DNA from: Ferruginibacter sp.
GTDB lineage: Bacteria > Bacteroidota > Bacteroidia > Chitinophagales > Chitinophagaceae
Reading direction: 5' to 3'
Length of the DNA stretch: 64,000 bases
Assembly (NCBI GenBank): GCA_025352695.1
Contig: JANXSK010000170.1
Location: 29,364 to 93,363, forward strand
The notes below the pieces were generated by a model, which searched no databases, was not told the origin of the DNA, and saw only the letters and a program-made list of their open reading frames with translations. The translations under genes and the position numbers were made by a program. Below, one piece after another: positions 7,689 to 18,539 of the stretch; position 1 is the first letter of the stretch; every line of letters begins with the position of its first letter.

Positions 7689-10066
7689 TCAATTGGATTT
7701 TATCAATCCGCTCACATCGCCTTTTACTATTTTTGCATCATACAAAGGACCAGCTGAATTTTGTGCTTTGGGAACAAATTTTATTTTTGCGGTCAATTTA
7801 TACTTCGTTAAATCCAACGAAATGGGATAGGTAATCTCATAAAATTTACTGGACTTGTATTTATTTAAATCTTCCGTGGCTATCTTAATATCATTTATAT
7901 AAATATCAAATATCCTGCCTCGGTTATCCATACCCCAGTAAGTACAAACCAATGTATTATTTGCTGATGGATCTACTTTCATCGTAAAAGAAAAATAACC
8001 GCTATCCGCTGCCATTCTCCATTTACGGTTGTGTTCATCTCCTGTCGTAGTTTTTTCACCAACAAGCTCATGATCCCTTTCCGGCTGCATTTCGCCGATG
8101 CGTATATTGTCAACAGTTCTTGCTTCCAGTTCCTGCTGTTTCATTTTTTCTGCTTCGTATATTTTTTTCTGCACTGTCCATTGCTGTGGTGTAAATACAT
8201 CCCAGTAAACGGTATAATGTTCATTGGCTGTTGTATTAAAAGGAATGAGCTGTACAGGTTTTGCTGTAACTGTACTCGAGGTCTGAAAAACTAGGGTCTG
8301 ATTTGGTACAGGCTGTATCCATTTACCGGCATCTGTTTCACCTGTAACAAAAACCGGCACATCCAATGGATCGGGCTCTTTATCTCCCAATACACCAGCT
8401 AACAATACCGGGCCATAAAATACCGCTTTACGGTTTACATTGTCGGGCATTAACTCTGTGTAAAAATGCAATGGTGAGATGAATTCTATCTTGTCATTGT
8501 TCACCCACTTTTTATTCAACACAATGTAACCTTCTTTATCAGCCAATACTTTTTTTAAAGTACCATTGATGCTTACCTGCACGTTTTGAGCCCAATGTGG
8601 CTTACGGATGCGGATGGAAAAACTGGTTGGTACTTTTGTGGTAATGGTAAAAGTTGTTTTATCTGTAGAAGGCAAACCACTCTCTTGTTTAATCGAAATA
8701 TTTTTTTCTTTCCAGTTTAAAACAGAAGGAATAAAAAGGTTTACATATAAGCTGCCATCCTTTCCACGATAGTAATATTCTCCCCATATTTAACATGGTT
8801 CTCCATACCTGTTCCCACACAGCAGGTAAAGGAATTAAACTCTTCACTGTATTCTTTTTTACCGCCCATTCTCAACGATACAAAATAAGTAACCATGCCT
8901 GTTGTATGATTCTGTGATGCCAGAATATGATTGTACAACGCCTTCTCATAATAATCCATTAACGCTGCTGAAGGATTGATTACAAAAAGTTCCCGGGTTA
9001 ATTTCAACATGTTGTAGGTGTTGCATGTTTCAGTGGTGTTGGCTGTAAGCCGGTCATTCAGTTTATCCGGCTCACTTAAATATTCATAATTGCTGTTGCC
9101 GCCTGTTGCATAAGAATGATGCTTTGTAACTGTTTCCCAAAAGAAAGCTCCAATATCTTTATCTCTTTTATCACCGGTTAACTGGTATCTTCTTGCACTG
9201 CCAATTACTTTTGGTATTTGTGTATTGGAATGTTTGCCGGGTAACACATCGTTTCCTGCGGCTAAAGAATCCAGTAATTTTTTGTCATAAAAACGGTAAG
9301 AGAGATCAAGGTATTTTTTATTGCCGGTAATTGCATAGGTGTTTACCAATGCATCGTTCATTCCGCCATATTCTGTAACCAGCATTTTTTGAAAAAGCGA
9401 ATCGCTTAAATTTTTTGTAATTTCGCTGACCCAATTGGCAATACCTTCATTCACCTTTAAAGCTTTTTGGTTATTGGTATACAGATAAACATCCAGCAAG
9501 CCGCCCATAATTTTATGAACTGTGTACCAGGGAGACCAGGCGCCATTTAAATCAAATCCACGGGAACGAATATCGCCTTGAGAAACACTGAGCCACAAAA
9601 TGTCTTCATTGGGTATTGCTCCAATATAGCCAGTCTTTCTAGCCTGCTGGCATTCATCCAGTTCATCAACAATATAAGTGGCTCTTTTAAGAAATTCCTT
9701 ATCGCCTGTTGCTGCATAATGCAAAGCCAGTGCAGATAAATAATGTCCCAATGTATGTCCGGCAAGGCCTGATGTTTCCCATCCTTCATATTTTTCGCCT
9801 TTGGCTTTTAATCCGGCGTGGACCCTAAAATCTGACAGCAACCGATCCGGTTCAATTTTCAACAGGTAATTTACATCCGCCTTCCTTGCTTCCGTAAAAG
9901 GGCCATCCAACAACTTTACATCACTTACATTAAATGCATAAGCCTTCATATCCACTATAGGCTTTACTTTCATTTTACTATCTTTCCATTCAGGCACATA
10001 AGTCTGGCTAAAAGTATTGGTGCAACAGGCAAGCAAGACAGCACATATCAAATAAGTTTTTTTCAT
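7689..10066 (-). pseudogene. GH127 beta-L-arabinofuranosidase, one-base frameshift
   Basis: About 792 residues if read through, normal for the family. A signal peptide (MKKTYLICAVLLACCTNTFS) is followed by the alpha/alpha barrel. Catalytic and zinc motifs are present: ETCNTYNMLKL (about 347, Glu and Cys) and SFTCCVGTGMENH (about 413, the Cys pair). One base is missing between 8773 and 8774: the first frame stops at 8741, while the other frame continues seamlessly (YYRGKDGSLYVNLFIPSVLN) through the C-terminal beta domains to 7689. The founding GH127 enzyme releases beta-L-arabinofuranose from hydroxyproline-linked oligosaccharides, though members vary in substrate. The hydroxyproline epimerase and proline-type peptidases nearby fit that substrate. 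As written, the product would end after the barrel. Confidence 0.88.
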
Positions 10067-10269
10067 ATAATTTTATCTGGCAGGTTTAGGCAATTTATTT
10101 TTTACCATCTATATTTCTTTCTTCAACATCGTTGTGTCACTCCCTTGTACTGCATACCATTAGGGAGCTTTGCACAACTTATAACCGGTAACAAATACAA
10201 CAGCTAACATTCACAAAAATTATTTTCAATAAGTCCCCCAATAATTATAAGCTACCTTACTTAAAAAGG

Positions 10270-11983
10270 TTATGGTAGCTTATAAAAACGCCAGTTGGTT
10301 TTATAGTCTTCCTTTAATAGCTGGTTGGTTAAAATATTTCGCAACATTTCTACCGGCATTGAATTTTGTTGTAATACCACATCATGAAATTGTTTGAGGT
10401 TCATTTTATTCGGACCAACCATTTCGTTTTTAAGTGCCATAAACTGCAATCCTCCCATCATATAAGCAACCTGGTACAAGGGGCTGTAACCTCCAACAAA
10501 AGACCGGCGTACTTCACCTTCAGCATTGGCCCTTTCATGACCCACCCGATCAACCAAAAAATCAATACATTGTTGCGGCGACCATTTACCCATGTGGTAA
10601 TTGAGCGAAAAAATAATTCTTGCACAACGGTGCATCCGCCAAAAAAGCATGCCAATGCGGTCTTCAGGCGATTGTGGAAAGCCTTCGTTCCATAAAGTCA
10701 TTTCCCAGTACAATGCCCAGCCTTTCGTCCAAAAAGGAGTGAAATAATTACGGTAGGTGTTTACATGCTCATTCATAAACTGCTGCAGGTAATGTCCCGC
10801 TATCAGCTCATGGTGTACGGTGGCTCTTGAAAAATGAGGATTGTTGCCCCGCATACTCATCATTCTTGTATCATACTCCATCGTGTTGGTTGGATAGGAA
10901 ACAGCAAATTCTTCCCCGCCGTAAAAGAAGGGATTTACCAATTGCTGTTCCGGTGTCATCATGGCTATGCGCCAGGTTTCTTCTGCCAGCGGAGGAATCG
11001 TAATGAGGTCTTTTGTCTTTAAAAATGCAATAGACTCATTGTATAATTTTACCATTGCCTGGGCCTGCTCTCCGGCAGGTACAAAACTCTGTTTCACTTT
11101 TTCCATAGCTGCTTCCAATCTGTTCCAAAGCCCATTTCAGCAGTGGCTTTCAGCATTTCCTTATCGCACCACGCAAATTCTTTATTAGCCACCTGTATCA
11201 GTTCTTCTGGTGTGTAAGGAATCATTTCATAATTCAACTGGCGAACAATTTCCTCCCGGCCAATTGGATAGCCAACAATACCACTTGAATCTTTATTGGG
11301 CGCATTTTTTTCGGCATTGGTTTTAAAAGCAGCGCCGTAGGCTGTCAACGAACTATCTAATTTTTTATAGGTATCGGGTACCCACCAGCTAAACAACGGA
11401 TCGTAGCCATTGTAAAAGGTAAATACATTTTTTGCAGCGGCCTGCAATCCTTTAAGGATGATGGAAGCCCTGCGGCTAGTGTTAACCGTTATAGTCTTTT
11501 CAGCCAGCAGTTTTGTTTTTAATTGCAGCAATTGTTTATTGATGAAAAAAAAATCAGCTGCCACATTTTTACCATCCACCGCACCACCACGACGAAGTAT
11601 TTTTTCAAGCGCATAAATAGAATCCGCAAAAGGAAACCATTGCTGTACGGCAGCATATTCCTTTGCTTCAGTGTTGGCGTCAAAAACATTCTCATCCAGA
11701 TCTCTTTTGATTAAAATATAATCAGCCTTATAGCCCTGTGGCAGCGAAGCAAAACTTATTTTATTTAGTTTGCCTATATAATCTTCTGCCAGCCTTTTAT
11801 AGCGTTCTCTTTTCTCCGGTGAGCCGGTTGCCACATACACCCTGTTTAATGCATTCACATCTGCATAATAGCTTTGGATGATATTAGGCATCTCATTGCA
11901 GGGCACGTATACTGCACTCATTTGTGCAAAAAGAATTGGAGCCACAAAAATGATCAAGGCGATACTGAAAAAGATTTACGCAT
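10270..11983 (-). pseudogene. DUF885 family metallopeptidase-like lipoprotein or secreted protein, two one-base frameshifts
   Basis: Two open segments join into one ~570-residue DUF885 protein. Near 11113 one A is missing: one frame ends GFGTDWKQLWKK, the other continues AAMEKVKQSFVPAGEQ, and adding one A gives GFGTDWKAAMEKVKQ, which fits the family. Near 11974 one A of an AAA run is missing: with AAAA the N-terminus becomes MRKIFFSIALIIFVAPILF, a clear signal peptide starting at the ATG at 11983. The zinc-type motif HHELIAGH and following helices are intact. The family is annotated as putative carboxypeptidases/metallopeptidases, and an intact paralogue lies at 61723-63525. Both lesions are in short A runs, which favours sequencing error, but real decay is possible. 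Confidence 0.82.
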
Positions 11984-12242
11984 GCTGAAGGGTTTTATAT
12001 TGGTAAGTATATAATTTTGCATACAGTGAAAAAATTAGCCGTTCTGGCGATTTAAGTCAATAAATTAATTAGTTAAAGGACTAATAATATATTAAACACT
12101 ATACCACTTAAACAACCAATCATAAAAAGCTAAAAATGTTCCGGGTTAAAAGCAGCTTCATCTGCCAGTTACAACTGCTTTCATTTTTCTTAATTAGATA
12201 TTGATCAATTTTATTACTAAATAATGCTACAATTCGTAAGCA

Positions 12243-13247
12243 CTATATTACCTGAAACCCGAATGCATAAGGATCATCTTCTTCGTCAATACTGATTGTA
12301 TTGTACCCGAAGATCCTTGCCCAGCCTTCTATGCCAGGTTTAATGGCGGGCTTGCCTGCTACCGTTGTTTCTTCTTCAATAGTGCCGTTAAATTTGGATC
12401 CAATGATACTTTCGTGTATAAATACATCGCCTTTTTTTAATTTGCCTTTGGCATACCATTGTGCCATACGTGCCGATGTACCAGTGCCGCACGGACTGTG
12501 ATCAATGGCTTTATCGCCGTAGAAAACAGCATTTCTTGCTGTGGAAGTTTTATCCAGTACAGCACCCGTCCAAAGTATGTGGGAACAGCCGTTGATGGTT
12601 GGATTATCAGGATGTACAAACTCATATTTTTCGTTGATATGTTTGCGCAATTCCCTTGCCCATGCAATTAATTTATCGGCGCCGTACTGCTCGATTCCCT
12701 TAAAGTTTTTCTGTACATCAACAATAGCATAAAAATTACCGCCATAAGAAACATCTATTACCAATTCACCCAACTCCGGACATTCAGCAGTTAATTCGGT
12801 AGCCGCCAGATAAGATGCTACGTTAGTAAGCTTTACACTTTTAACTTTTTTCCCTTCTTTAATATAACTGATCAACACCAGGCCTGCTGGTGCTTCCATG
12901 CGGATGATGCCTGGTATTTTCGGAGTAATTAATCCTTCTTCAATGGCGATGGTAATGGTGCCGATAGTGCCATGGCCACACATGGGTAAACAGCCACTTG
13001 TTTCAATAAATAAAACTGCCACATCATTCGCTGGGTCGTGTGGTGGATATAAAATACTACCACTCATCATATCATGACCACGGGGTTCAAACATCAGTCC
13101 TTTTCGTATCCAGTCGTATTCTTTTAAAAAATGCTGGCGCTTTTCACTCATGTTGCTGCCCTGCAAAAAAGGGCCACCGCCTGCAACCAATCTTACCGGA
13201 TTACCACAGGTATGCGCATCAATACAAAAGAATTTTTTTATAACCAT
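12243..13247 (-). CDS. 4-hydroxyproline 2-epimerase (proline racemase family)
   Basis: 334 residues, usual length. Both catalytic cysteines are present, in MCGHGTIG (C90) and DHSPCGTGTSARMA (about 251). A Thr at the second position would have meant a hydroxyproline dehydratase. The N-terminal IDAHTCGNPVRLV is also typical. The family converts trans-4-hydroxy-L-proline to cis-4-hydroxy-D-proline in the cytoplasm by two-base proton transfer; proline racemase activity is the alternative. The downstream oxidase and deaminase of the hydroxyproline pathway are not in the window. The gene stands alone between a DUF885 gene and a long spacer. Unlike most of its neighbours it is intact. Confidence 0.88.
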   Translation of the reverse strand: MVIKKFFCIDAHTCGNPVRLVAGGGPFLQGSNMSEKRQHFLKEYDWIRKGLMFEPRGHDMMSGSILYPPHDPANDVAVLFIETSGCLPMCGHGTIGTITIAIEEGLITPKIPGIIRMEAPAGLVLISYIKEGKKVKSVKLTNVASYLAATELTAECPELGELVIDVSYGGNFYAIVDVQKNFKGIEQYGADKLIAWARELRKHINEKYEFVHPDNPTINGCSHILWTGAVLDKTSTARNAVFYGDKAIDHSPCGTGTSARMAQWYAKGKLKKGDVFIHESIIGSKFNGTIEEETTVAGKPAIKPGIEGWARIFGYNTISIDEEDDPYAFGFQVI

Positions 13248-13833
13248 CAGTTGGATAATAATTATTTTTTAATGAAATATTTTACTGACCTCAACCTAAA
13301 CAAAAATGTTGATTTTATTCAACTTTATTGGCAGTTAAATTTAAAAATATTTTTTACCACAACTATATACTTGGTATTTTATTGAAACAAAAATTGTAGC
13401 TAAAACTAGCAACCCTATTAAAAAAGTACAAATTAGTAATCTGACGTAGAGATGAGCTAAAATAATGTTTTACATTGTTTGTTAGTGTAAATAACGACTT
13501 ATTGTTTAAGCTGCGAAACGGTTTAGCAAATTAATAAAGCGGCTGTATTGGCAACAACAACATTAAGCCATCTATCCAATTGGTAGCGACCTCTTTTGCA
13601 ATATAAATGGCAGTTTTTATGTATCATTTCTCCGCCGTCGTTCCACTCATTAAAAAATAGTCAAGATTTTCGCAAAACCATTAGACTAATTTTCTTTGCC
13701 AGGCTGGCATACTGCCCAACTTTATAATATCGGCTTTTTTTGTTTGCCTGTAGTACCTCCTCTCTGCTACTTTTACTTTTAGGCTCCAGGGCCTGTCTTT
13801 TTGCTCTTTAGCGTGACGAGCCAGATAATATTT
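13248..13833. other. Intergenic region with a 50-codon open stretch
   Basis: About 590 bases. On the minus strand, 13681-13833 is open directly after and in frame with the TAG of the next gene, reading YYLARHAKEQKDRPWSLKV and later MPAWQRKLV. It has no start codon of its own and no recognised family. It also contains a short stem TGCCAG-G-CTGGCA near 13698-13710. Nothing else was identified. Confidence 0.4.
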
Positions 13834-16647
13834 CTATTTTGTAATCAATACCCGTTCAGCAAATTTCTTTCCGGCAGTTTGCAAAGTAACGATATACATT
13901 CCTGTAGATAATGTTTGTACAGGGATGTTAATTTTATTTCGTTCGCTGGTAATGGTTGTTTGTAACAATTTTTGCCCCAGCACATCATAGATTACAATTG
14001 TTTGCCCGATGCTGAAACCAGCTTTAAAGGTAACATTTATATTGTCTTTTGCAGGATTTGGAAACACAGAAAAATCTTTTATATTCACAAAATCCGGCGG
14101 TGTAAATAACTGAGCGGTGGGTATACTACTTCTTGCAATAACTGGTCCGCTCCATTCTAATTTACAAACAGCATCCCCTCCATTCTCGTAATACTCTATT
14201 TTTATAGTATATTTTTTACAGGCCTGTAAAACAACAGTTGCAGTAGATTCTGTTGCACCCTGATCTATCCATTGATTAATCAATAGCTGCCCATTCACCC
14301 AAAGCCTGACGCCATCGTCGGCAGTTACATAAAAAGTGTAGGCACCGGCATCTAGTGTTTGTACTAAGCCTGTAAACCTGGCTTTAAAATTATCATTGCT
14401 GATGTTTGCAGGACTGCCCCCAGCCCAATTAAAATCTACAGTCGGTATTGTAAGTGAGGCGGTAGCCATTGCAGGAAAATCATCCTGCGGCTTGCTATTG
14501 CTAAAGTATTCTGCTTTAAGCCCAACACCATCACTGCTGCATGCAACTGTTGCTGCAAATAATTGCGTAGCTGGAATGTTTTGTTTACAAATACCTGCAG
14601 TACTCCATTGCAGTATGCAGCTGGCAGCTGCAGTGTTACTGTAATATTCAAGCCGTATATCGTATTTAGTATTTTTTTGAAACAAGATATTTGCAGTATT
14701 TACTGTAACAGGCTTGTCCGTCCAGCTATCAATGATCAGCTTATTATTGATATACAAGCGTACTCCATCGCTCGCTATTGTGTACAGGGTGTACATCTCA
14801 TCAGTGAGGGGTTTAATCATTCCTGTCCATTTTGCTTTAAATATATCATTGCTTATTGTAGCATCAGGACTTGTACTGCCCCAGTTGAAATTTATCTGCC
14901 CATCCAATCTTAGTATAACGGGTGCATCATCAAAACCGGCAGCGGCAGTGGAGTTGGTAAAATATTCCCCTTTTAATCCATTGCCGTTTGCATAAGTAAA
15001 TGTTGTAAGTGCGCCACTGCATTTTGAGCCATACACTTTAAGATCATTTGAAAAAGTTGGCACGTACACTTTTCCATTGGCAATAGTTGGCGAATTGAAT
15101 TTTGCAAATCTCCCCAATGTATTACTGGTGTTCATATCGCTGTTCCATATTTCACCAGCAGCTACATCTGTTGCATAATAAGCTGCTATAGTGCCCGGCC
15201 TAACCTGATTATTTGCATTGCCGCTTGAGGGGAAACATGCCCATACAATTGCCGATGCAGCATCATTGCCGTTTGAAGAAATAGACAACATTGCACCAGG
15301 CATACCATTATCTAAATTTCTGTTGCCCTGTTTAAAATTATTATTGAATGAATTGCTTACCCTGTTCAGGGTAAATTGTCGCATTTTAAAAGTTTCTGCC
15401 CAGGCATACACGTACTCATCATTGCCCAGCTTTGCATATATAGGAGACCCATGCACATGTACATAGCCTTCTCTCGCCGGATTAAATTCCAACGTATCTA
15501 CTACCTGTGTATTCGCCGCAGTAAGTCTGCCCATTTTGTTGTAATCTACCACATATGAAATGCCTTCTTTAGAACCAGAAATAGTGAGTGAACTGTTAGG
15601 AACAAGAAGCACACCATCACTGCCATAATCAAGATCAAGCTTGTCTAAGTAATCATAATTAGAAGGTGTAAACCAATCAAGTACCTGCAATTGGGGAGAT
15701 AATTTTATAAGGCTCTCGCTTCTTCCGTCGATAAGGTTATTATTATCTGCACTGGTGGTGCCGTTGCCGGTTGCCACATACAAGTTTCCATCGTCGCCAA
15801 CCGATATTCCCTGACCAGCCATCCAGATACCACCTGCCCAACCATTGGGTGTGGTGTTGTACGTGTATTGCAAAGAAAGAGTGGTAGCATTGTAGCCAAG
15901 TATCCATCCATGATACGGGCCCCAATCGCAATGTGATGCTGATGCTATATACACTACATTATGATACAGCAACAATGCAGGCCGCTGGTTAGAATATTTA
16001 GCATCATAATTTACAACCCCATTGCTATTTCCATCACCATTACCATTTACGGATGCTATTATTTTTTGTGGACTGCCTGTTTTATGCAGGCCCGTATTGA
16101 TATCTATTGCATTGAGGTAATGATAAAAATTGCCTGCGGCGTCAATGGTTTTTGAAACCACATACAACGTGTTTGAATTTGTATCAATTACCGGTGTACC
16201 TACAATACCCATCCGGCCACTGAAATCACGGTAATTACCGCCACATGGTTTGCCAAACACGAGATCCTGTAAATCATAAATATCAGGCGCTCTTTGCCCT
16301 GCAGGGTTAAGGCTTACCTGCCACAAAGGAGCCCCGCTGCTTACATCATCTGCGTTAAAAGCATACACAGTATTATTTACTGTGGCAACATAAACAACAC
16401 TACCAGTAAAACCGTTGATGGTACGCTGCCCCACCACCAATGGTTGTGCGTAAATCTGATCGTCAACTGCTAAATTACCAAGCAGTCCAAATGATGCTGC
16501 AGAAACATTGCCCGGGGAAAGCATTGTTTCCTTATCATTCCACCCGGTGCGATACAGGTTATTGTGCTGTGTTACTACTGATATTTTATTTTGAGCAAAG
16601 CAGGGGGAAAATGAGACAAGAAGGATGAAACAAAAAAAAAATTGCAT
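13834..16647 (-). CDS. Secreted beta-propeller protein with two PA14 domains and a type IX sorting domain
   Basis: 937 residues. A signal peptide (MQFFFCFILLVSFSPCFAQ) precedes a PQQ-like beta-propeller (about 25-560; repeats such as VYVATVNNTVYAFNADD and LYVATGNGTT). Two PA14 domains follow (GLKGEYFTNS at about 570-690 and GLKAEYFSNS at about 705-825), each ending in a WS-containing strand. The last ~80 residues are a type A C-terminal sorting domain (FSVFPNPAKDNINV ... LSTGMYIVTLQ). It should be exported by Sec, cross the outer membrane by type IX secretion and remain at the surface. PA14 often binds carbohydrate, and the propeller may be catalytic or a scaffold. No PQQ-binding residues can be assigned, so the enzymatic role is open. 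Confidence 0.85.
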   Translation of the reverse strand: MQFFFCFILLVSFSPCFAQNKISVVTQHNNLYRTGWNDKETMLSPGNVSAASFGLLGNLAVDDQIYAQPLVVGQRTINGFTGSVVYVATVNNTVYAFNADDVSSGAPLWQVSLNPAGQRAPDIYDLQDLVFGKPCGGNYRDFSGRMGIVGTPVIDTNSNTLYVVSKTIDAAGNFYHYLNAIDINTGLHKTGSPQKIIASVNGNGDGNSNGVVNYDAKYSNQRPALLLYHNVVYIASASHCDWGPYHGWILGYNATTLSLQYTYNTTPNGWAGGIWMAGQGISVGDDGNLYVATGNGTTSADNNNLIDGRSESLIKLSPQLQVLDWFTPSNYDYLDKLDLDYGSDGVLLVPNSSLTISGSKEGISYVVDYNKMGRLTAANTQVVDTLEFNPAREGYVHVHGSPIYAKLGNDEYVYAWAETFKMRQFTLNRVSNSFNNNFKQGNRNLDNGMPGAMLSISSNGNDAASAIVWACFPSSGNANNQVRPGTIAAYYATDVAAGEIWNSDMNTSNTLGRFAKFNSPTIANGKVYVPTFSNDLKVYGSKCSGALTTFTYANGNGLKGEYFTNSTAAAGFDDAPVILRLDGQINFNWGSTSPDATISNDIFKAKWTGMIKPLTDEMYTLYTIASDGVRLYINNKLIIDSWTDKPVTVNTANILFQKNTKYDIRLEYYSNTAAASCILQWSTAGICKQNIPATQLFAATVACSSDGVGLKAEYFSNSKPQDDFPAMATASLTIPTVDFNWAGGSPANISNDNFKARFTGLVQTLDAGAYTFYVTADDGVRLWVNGQLLINQWIDQGATESTATVVLQACKKYTIKIEYYENGGDAVCKLEWSGPVIARSSIPTAQLFTPPDFVNIKDFSVFPNPAKDNINVTFKAGFSIGQTIVIYDVLGQKLLQTTITSERNKINIPVQTLSTGMYIVTLQTAGKKFAERVLITK

Positions 16648-17031
16648 GGCAGTGGTTTCGTTAGAGGCTAAAAGTAGTTAAAAAAATGTTGTAAACGCTA
16701 CTTACCATACGATAAATCATTGGGTGAATGTTCGCTTAAGTAAGGCCGCCAGGATGTAAATATTCAGCCGAAATACTTTAGAAACAAACAAATACCTGCA
16801 AACGTTTTATGAATGATGGTAAGCTAAAGAAGCCGTGTAAATTTCAAAAAATAATGTTCAGGTTTAAATTGCTGATTACGCCAATTTGTATATTATTATT
16901 AACCTTATTAAATAGGCTTGTTTAATTAAACCTGGTATACATATCAATTACTCCAATCGCTTTTTTACAGGTATAATTTCAACTAAAATTTTCACGCAGC
17001 GCTTTGTACTATTTAGTAAATCAAGCCAGTA
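16648..17031. other. Intergenic region with a 12-base palindrome
   Basis: Spacer of about 380 bases between two leftward genes. GTTTAATTAAAC (16920-16931) is a perfect palindrome that could bind a regulator, but such A/T palindromes arise easily by chance here. No gene, RNA or convincing terminator was seen. Confidence 0.3.
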
Positions 17032-18246
17032 TTAATTTTTACTAATCCTAAACAATATACCTGAATCTGTTACGGCATATATTTTACCATTACTTTGGGC
17101 AACATCCCTAAACCGCTCTTTCTTATCTAACAATAAACTTTCTTCGCCCACCACTTTATTATTTTCAATTACCAGCCTTGCAATGTGCGTACTGCTAAGG
17201 CATGCAATAAAGAGATTGTTCTTCCATTCAGCAATGGAGTCGCTGGTATAAAAAACCATTCCACTAGGTGATACTACAGGATCCCAATAATATACAGGCT
17301 GTTCCATTCCATCTTTTTGCTGAATAGAATCTCCAATTTTATTACCATCATATTCAATACCATAAGTGATGGTTGGCCAGCCATAATTTTTACCAGGCTT
17401 AATAAGATTTAATTCATCGCCACCACGTGGGCCAAATTCAGCTTCCAACAAATCTCCTGTAACGGGATTAATGTCTAAACTTTGCGGATTGCGGTGACCA
17501 TAAGAATAGATTGCTGGCATTGCACCAGGCTGGTTTAAAAACGGATTTCCCGGTGCTGGTTTTCCTTCTTTGGTTATTTTATACACCTTGCCCAAACCGG
17601 AATTTAATAATTGCGCCTGCTTTCTTCCTTCTAAAATTGCTCTTTCGCCTGCTGTTACAAAAAGGTATCCCTCTTTATCAAAAACAAGTCGGGAGCCAAA
17701 ATGATTTTCACTTTTAAGTGCCGGCGTTGCCTGAAAAATAACTACCGGATTTTGAATGGTTGTTTCATCTGCACTCAACTGCCCTTTTGCTACTGCTGTA
17801 AGATTGCCACTATCAACCTTTTGAGAAAATGACCAATAGATGGTTCTGTTTGTGGTAAAATCCGGATCAAGTGCAATATCCAATAATCCACCCTGTCCAG
17901 CATCATCTACCGGTAATAAACCCGTAACCTTTTTTAACAAAATACCTTCGGCAGAATGTATTGTTATGAAGCCCGATTTTTCTGTTATCATTAATCTTCC
18001 ATCAGGTAGTGAAATAATTGCCCATGGCCTTCCCAATTTTTCTGCCAACTTTTCCACTTTATAGGACGTAACCGTTACAATACTTTTTATTCTTGTTTGT
18101 CCTGCAAAAGCCGGTTTATAATTTGAGTTAGCCTGCATATTATCTGCAACAGTTGTTAAACTTCCTTTACTATTATTACTGTTACAGCCTGCAATAGCCA
18201 CGAATGCAGCTATTGGCAAAATAAAAGAGACAAATTTTAATTGCAT
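17032..18246 (-). CDS. PQQ-dependent sugar dehydrogenase-like lipoprotein (soluble aldose dehydrogenase family)
   Basis: 404 residues with a lipoprotein signal (MQLKFVSFILPIAAFVAIAGC; lipobox IAGC). The six-bladed propeller fold is recognisable by LGRPWAIISLPDGRLMITEK, GSRLVFDKEGYLFVTAGER, IYSYGHRNPQSLDINP, EAEFGPRGGDELN and KNYGWPTITYG, all conserved in the glucose/sorbosone dehydrogenase family (GDH, YliI/Asd). The family oxidises aldoses with PQQ and calcium outside the cytoplasm. No PQQ biosynthesis genes are in the window, so the holoenzyme would need imported cofactor, or the protein has another role. It is transcribed alone, with a divergent spacer of about 290 bases to the NIF3-like gene. 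Confidence 0.87.
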   Translation of the reverse strand: MQLKFVSFILPIAAFVAIAGCNSNNSKGSLTTVADNMQANSNYKPAFAGQTRIKSIVTVTSYKVEKLAEKLGRPWAIISLPDGRLMITEKSGFITIHSAEGILLKKVTGLLPVDDAGQGGLLDIALDPDFTTNRTIYWSFSQKVDSGNLTAVAKGQLSADETTIQNPVVIFQATPALKSENHFGSRLVFDKEGYLFVTAGERAILEGRKQAQLLNSGLGKVYKITKEGKPAPGNPFLNQPGAMPAIYSYGHRNPQSLDINPVTGDLLEAEFGPRGGDELNLIKPGKNYGWPTITYGIEYDGNKIGDSIQQKDGMEQPVYYWDPVVSPSGMVFYTSDSIAEWKNNLFIACLSSTHIARLVIENNKVVGEESLLLDKKERFRDVAQSNGKIYAVTDSGILFRISKN

Positions 18247-18539
18247 AAAAATAATATTTAATGGAAAAAAATAAAGTTAACGGATTCTTTCTTTTACACA
18301 GTGCTGTTAAGAAATAAATATTGTTAAAGGTTTAGCAGTTAGCATCTATTGGAAGGTATAAAATATTTTCAGCACATTTTTTTACAGTAATTAATTGTTA
18401 TTTTGTAGCATCAGTTTTTGTTTTAAAAAACTACCGTTAACAGATAATTTTAACACGAAATAACATAGGGTAACAATTACAACTTTTCACCATCCTTACA
18501 CAATATTGACTTATCCAATTTTATAACTTAAAAAATACA

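Noticed and set aside
13248..13833. Insertion sequence or tRNA remnant in the spacer
   Set aside because: No terminal inverted repeats, target duplications, transposase motifs or tRNA T-arm sequence were found.
16920..16931. GTTTAATTAAAC palindrome as an operator
   Set aside because: Short and A/T only, far from the next start; likely by chance in this composition.
17032..18246. Membrane-bound glucose dehydrogenase
   Set aside because: No membrane segments beyond the lipoprotein signal; motifs fit the soluble six-bladed family.
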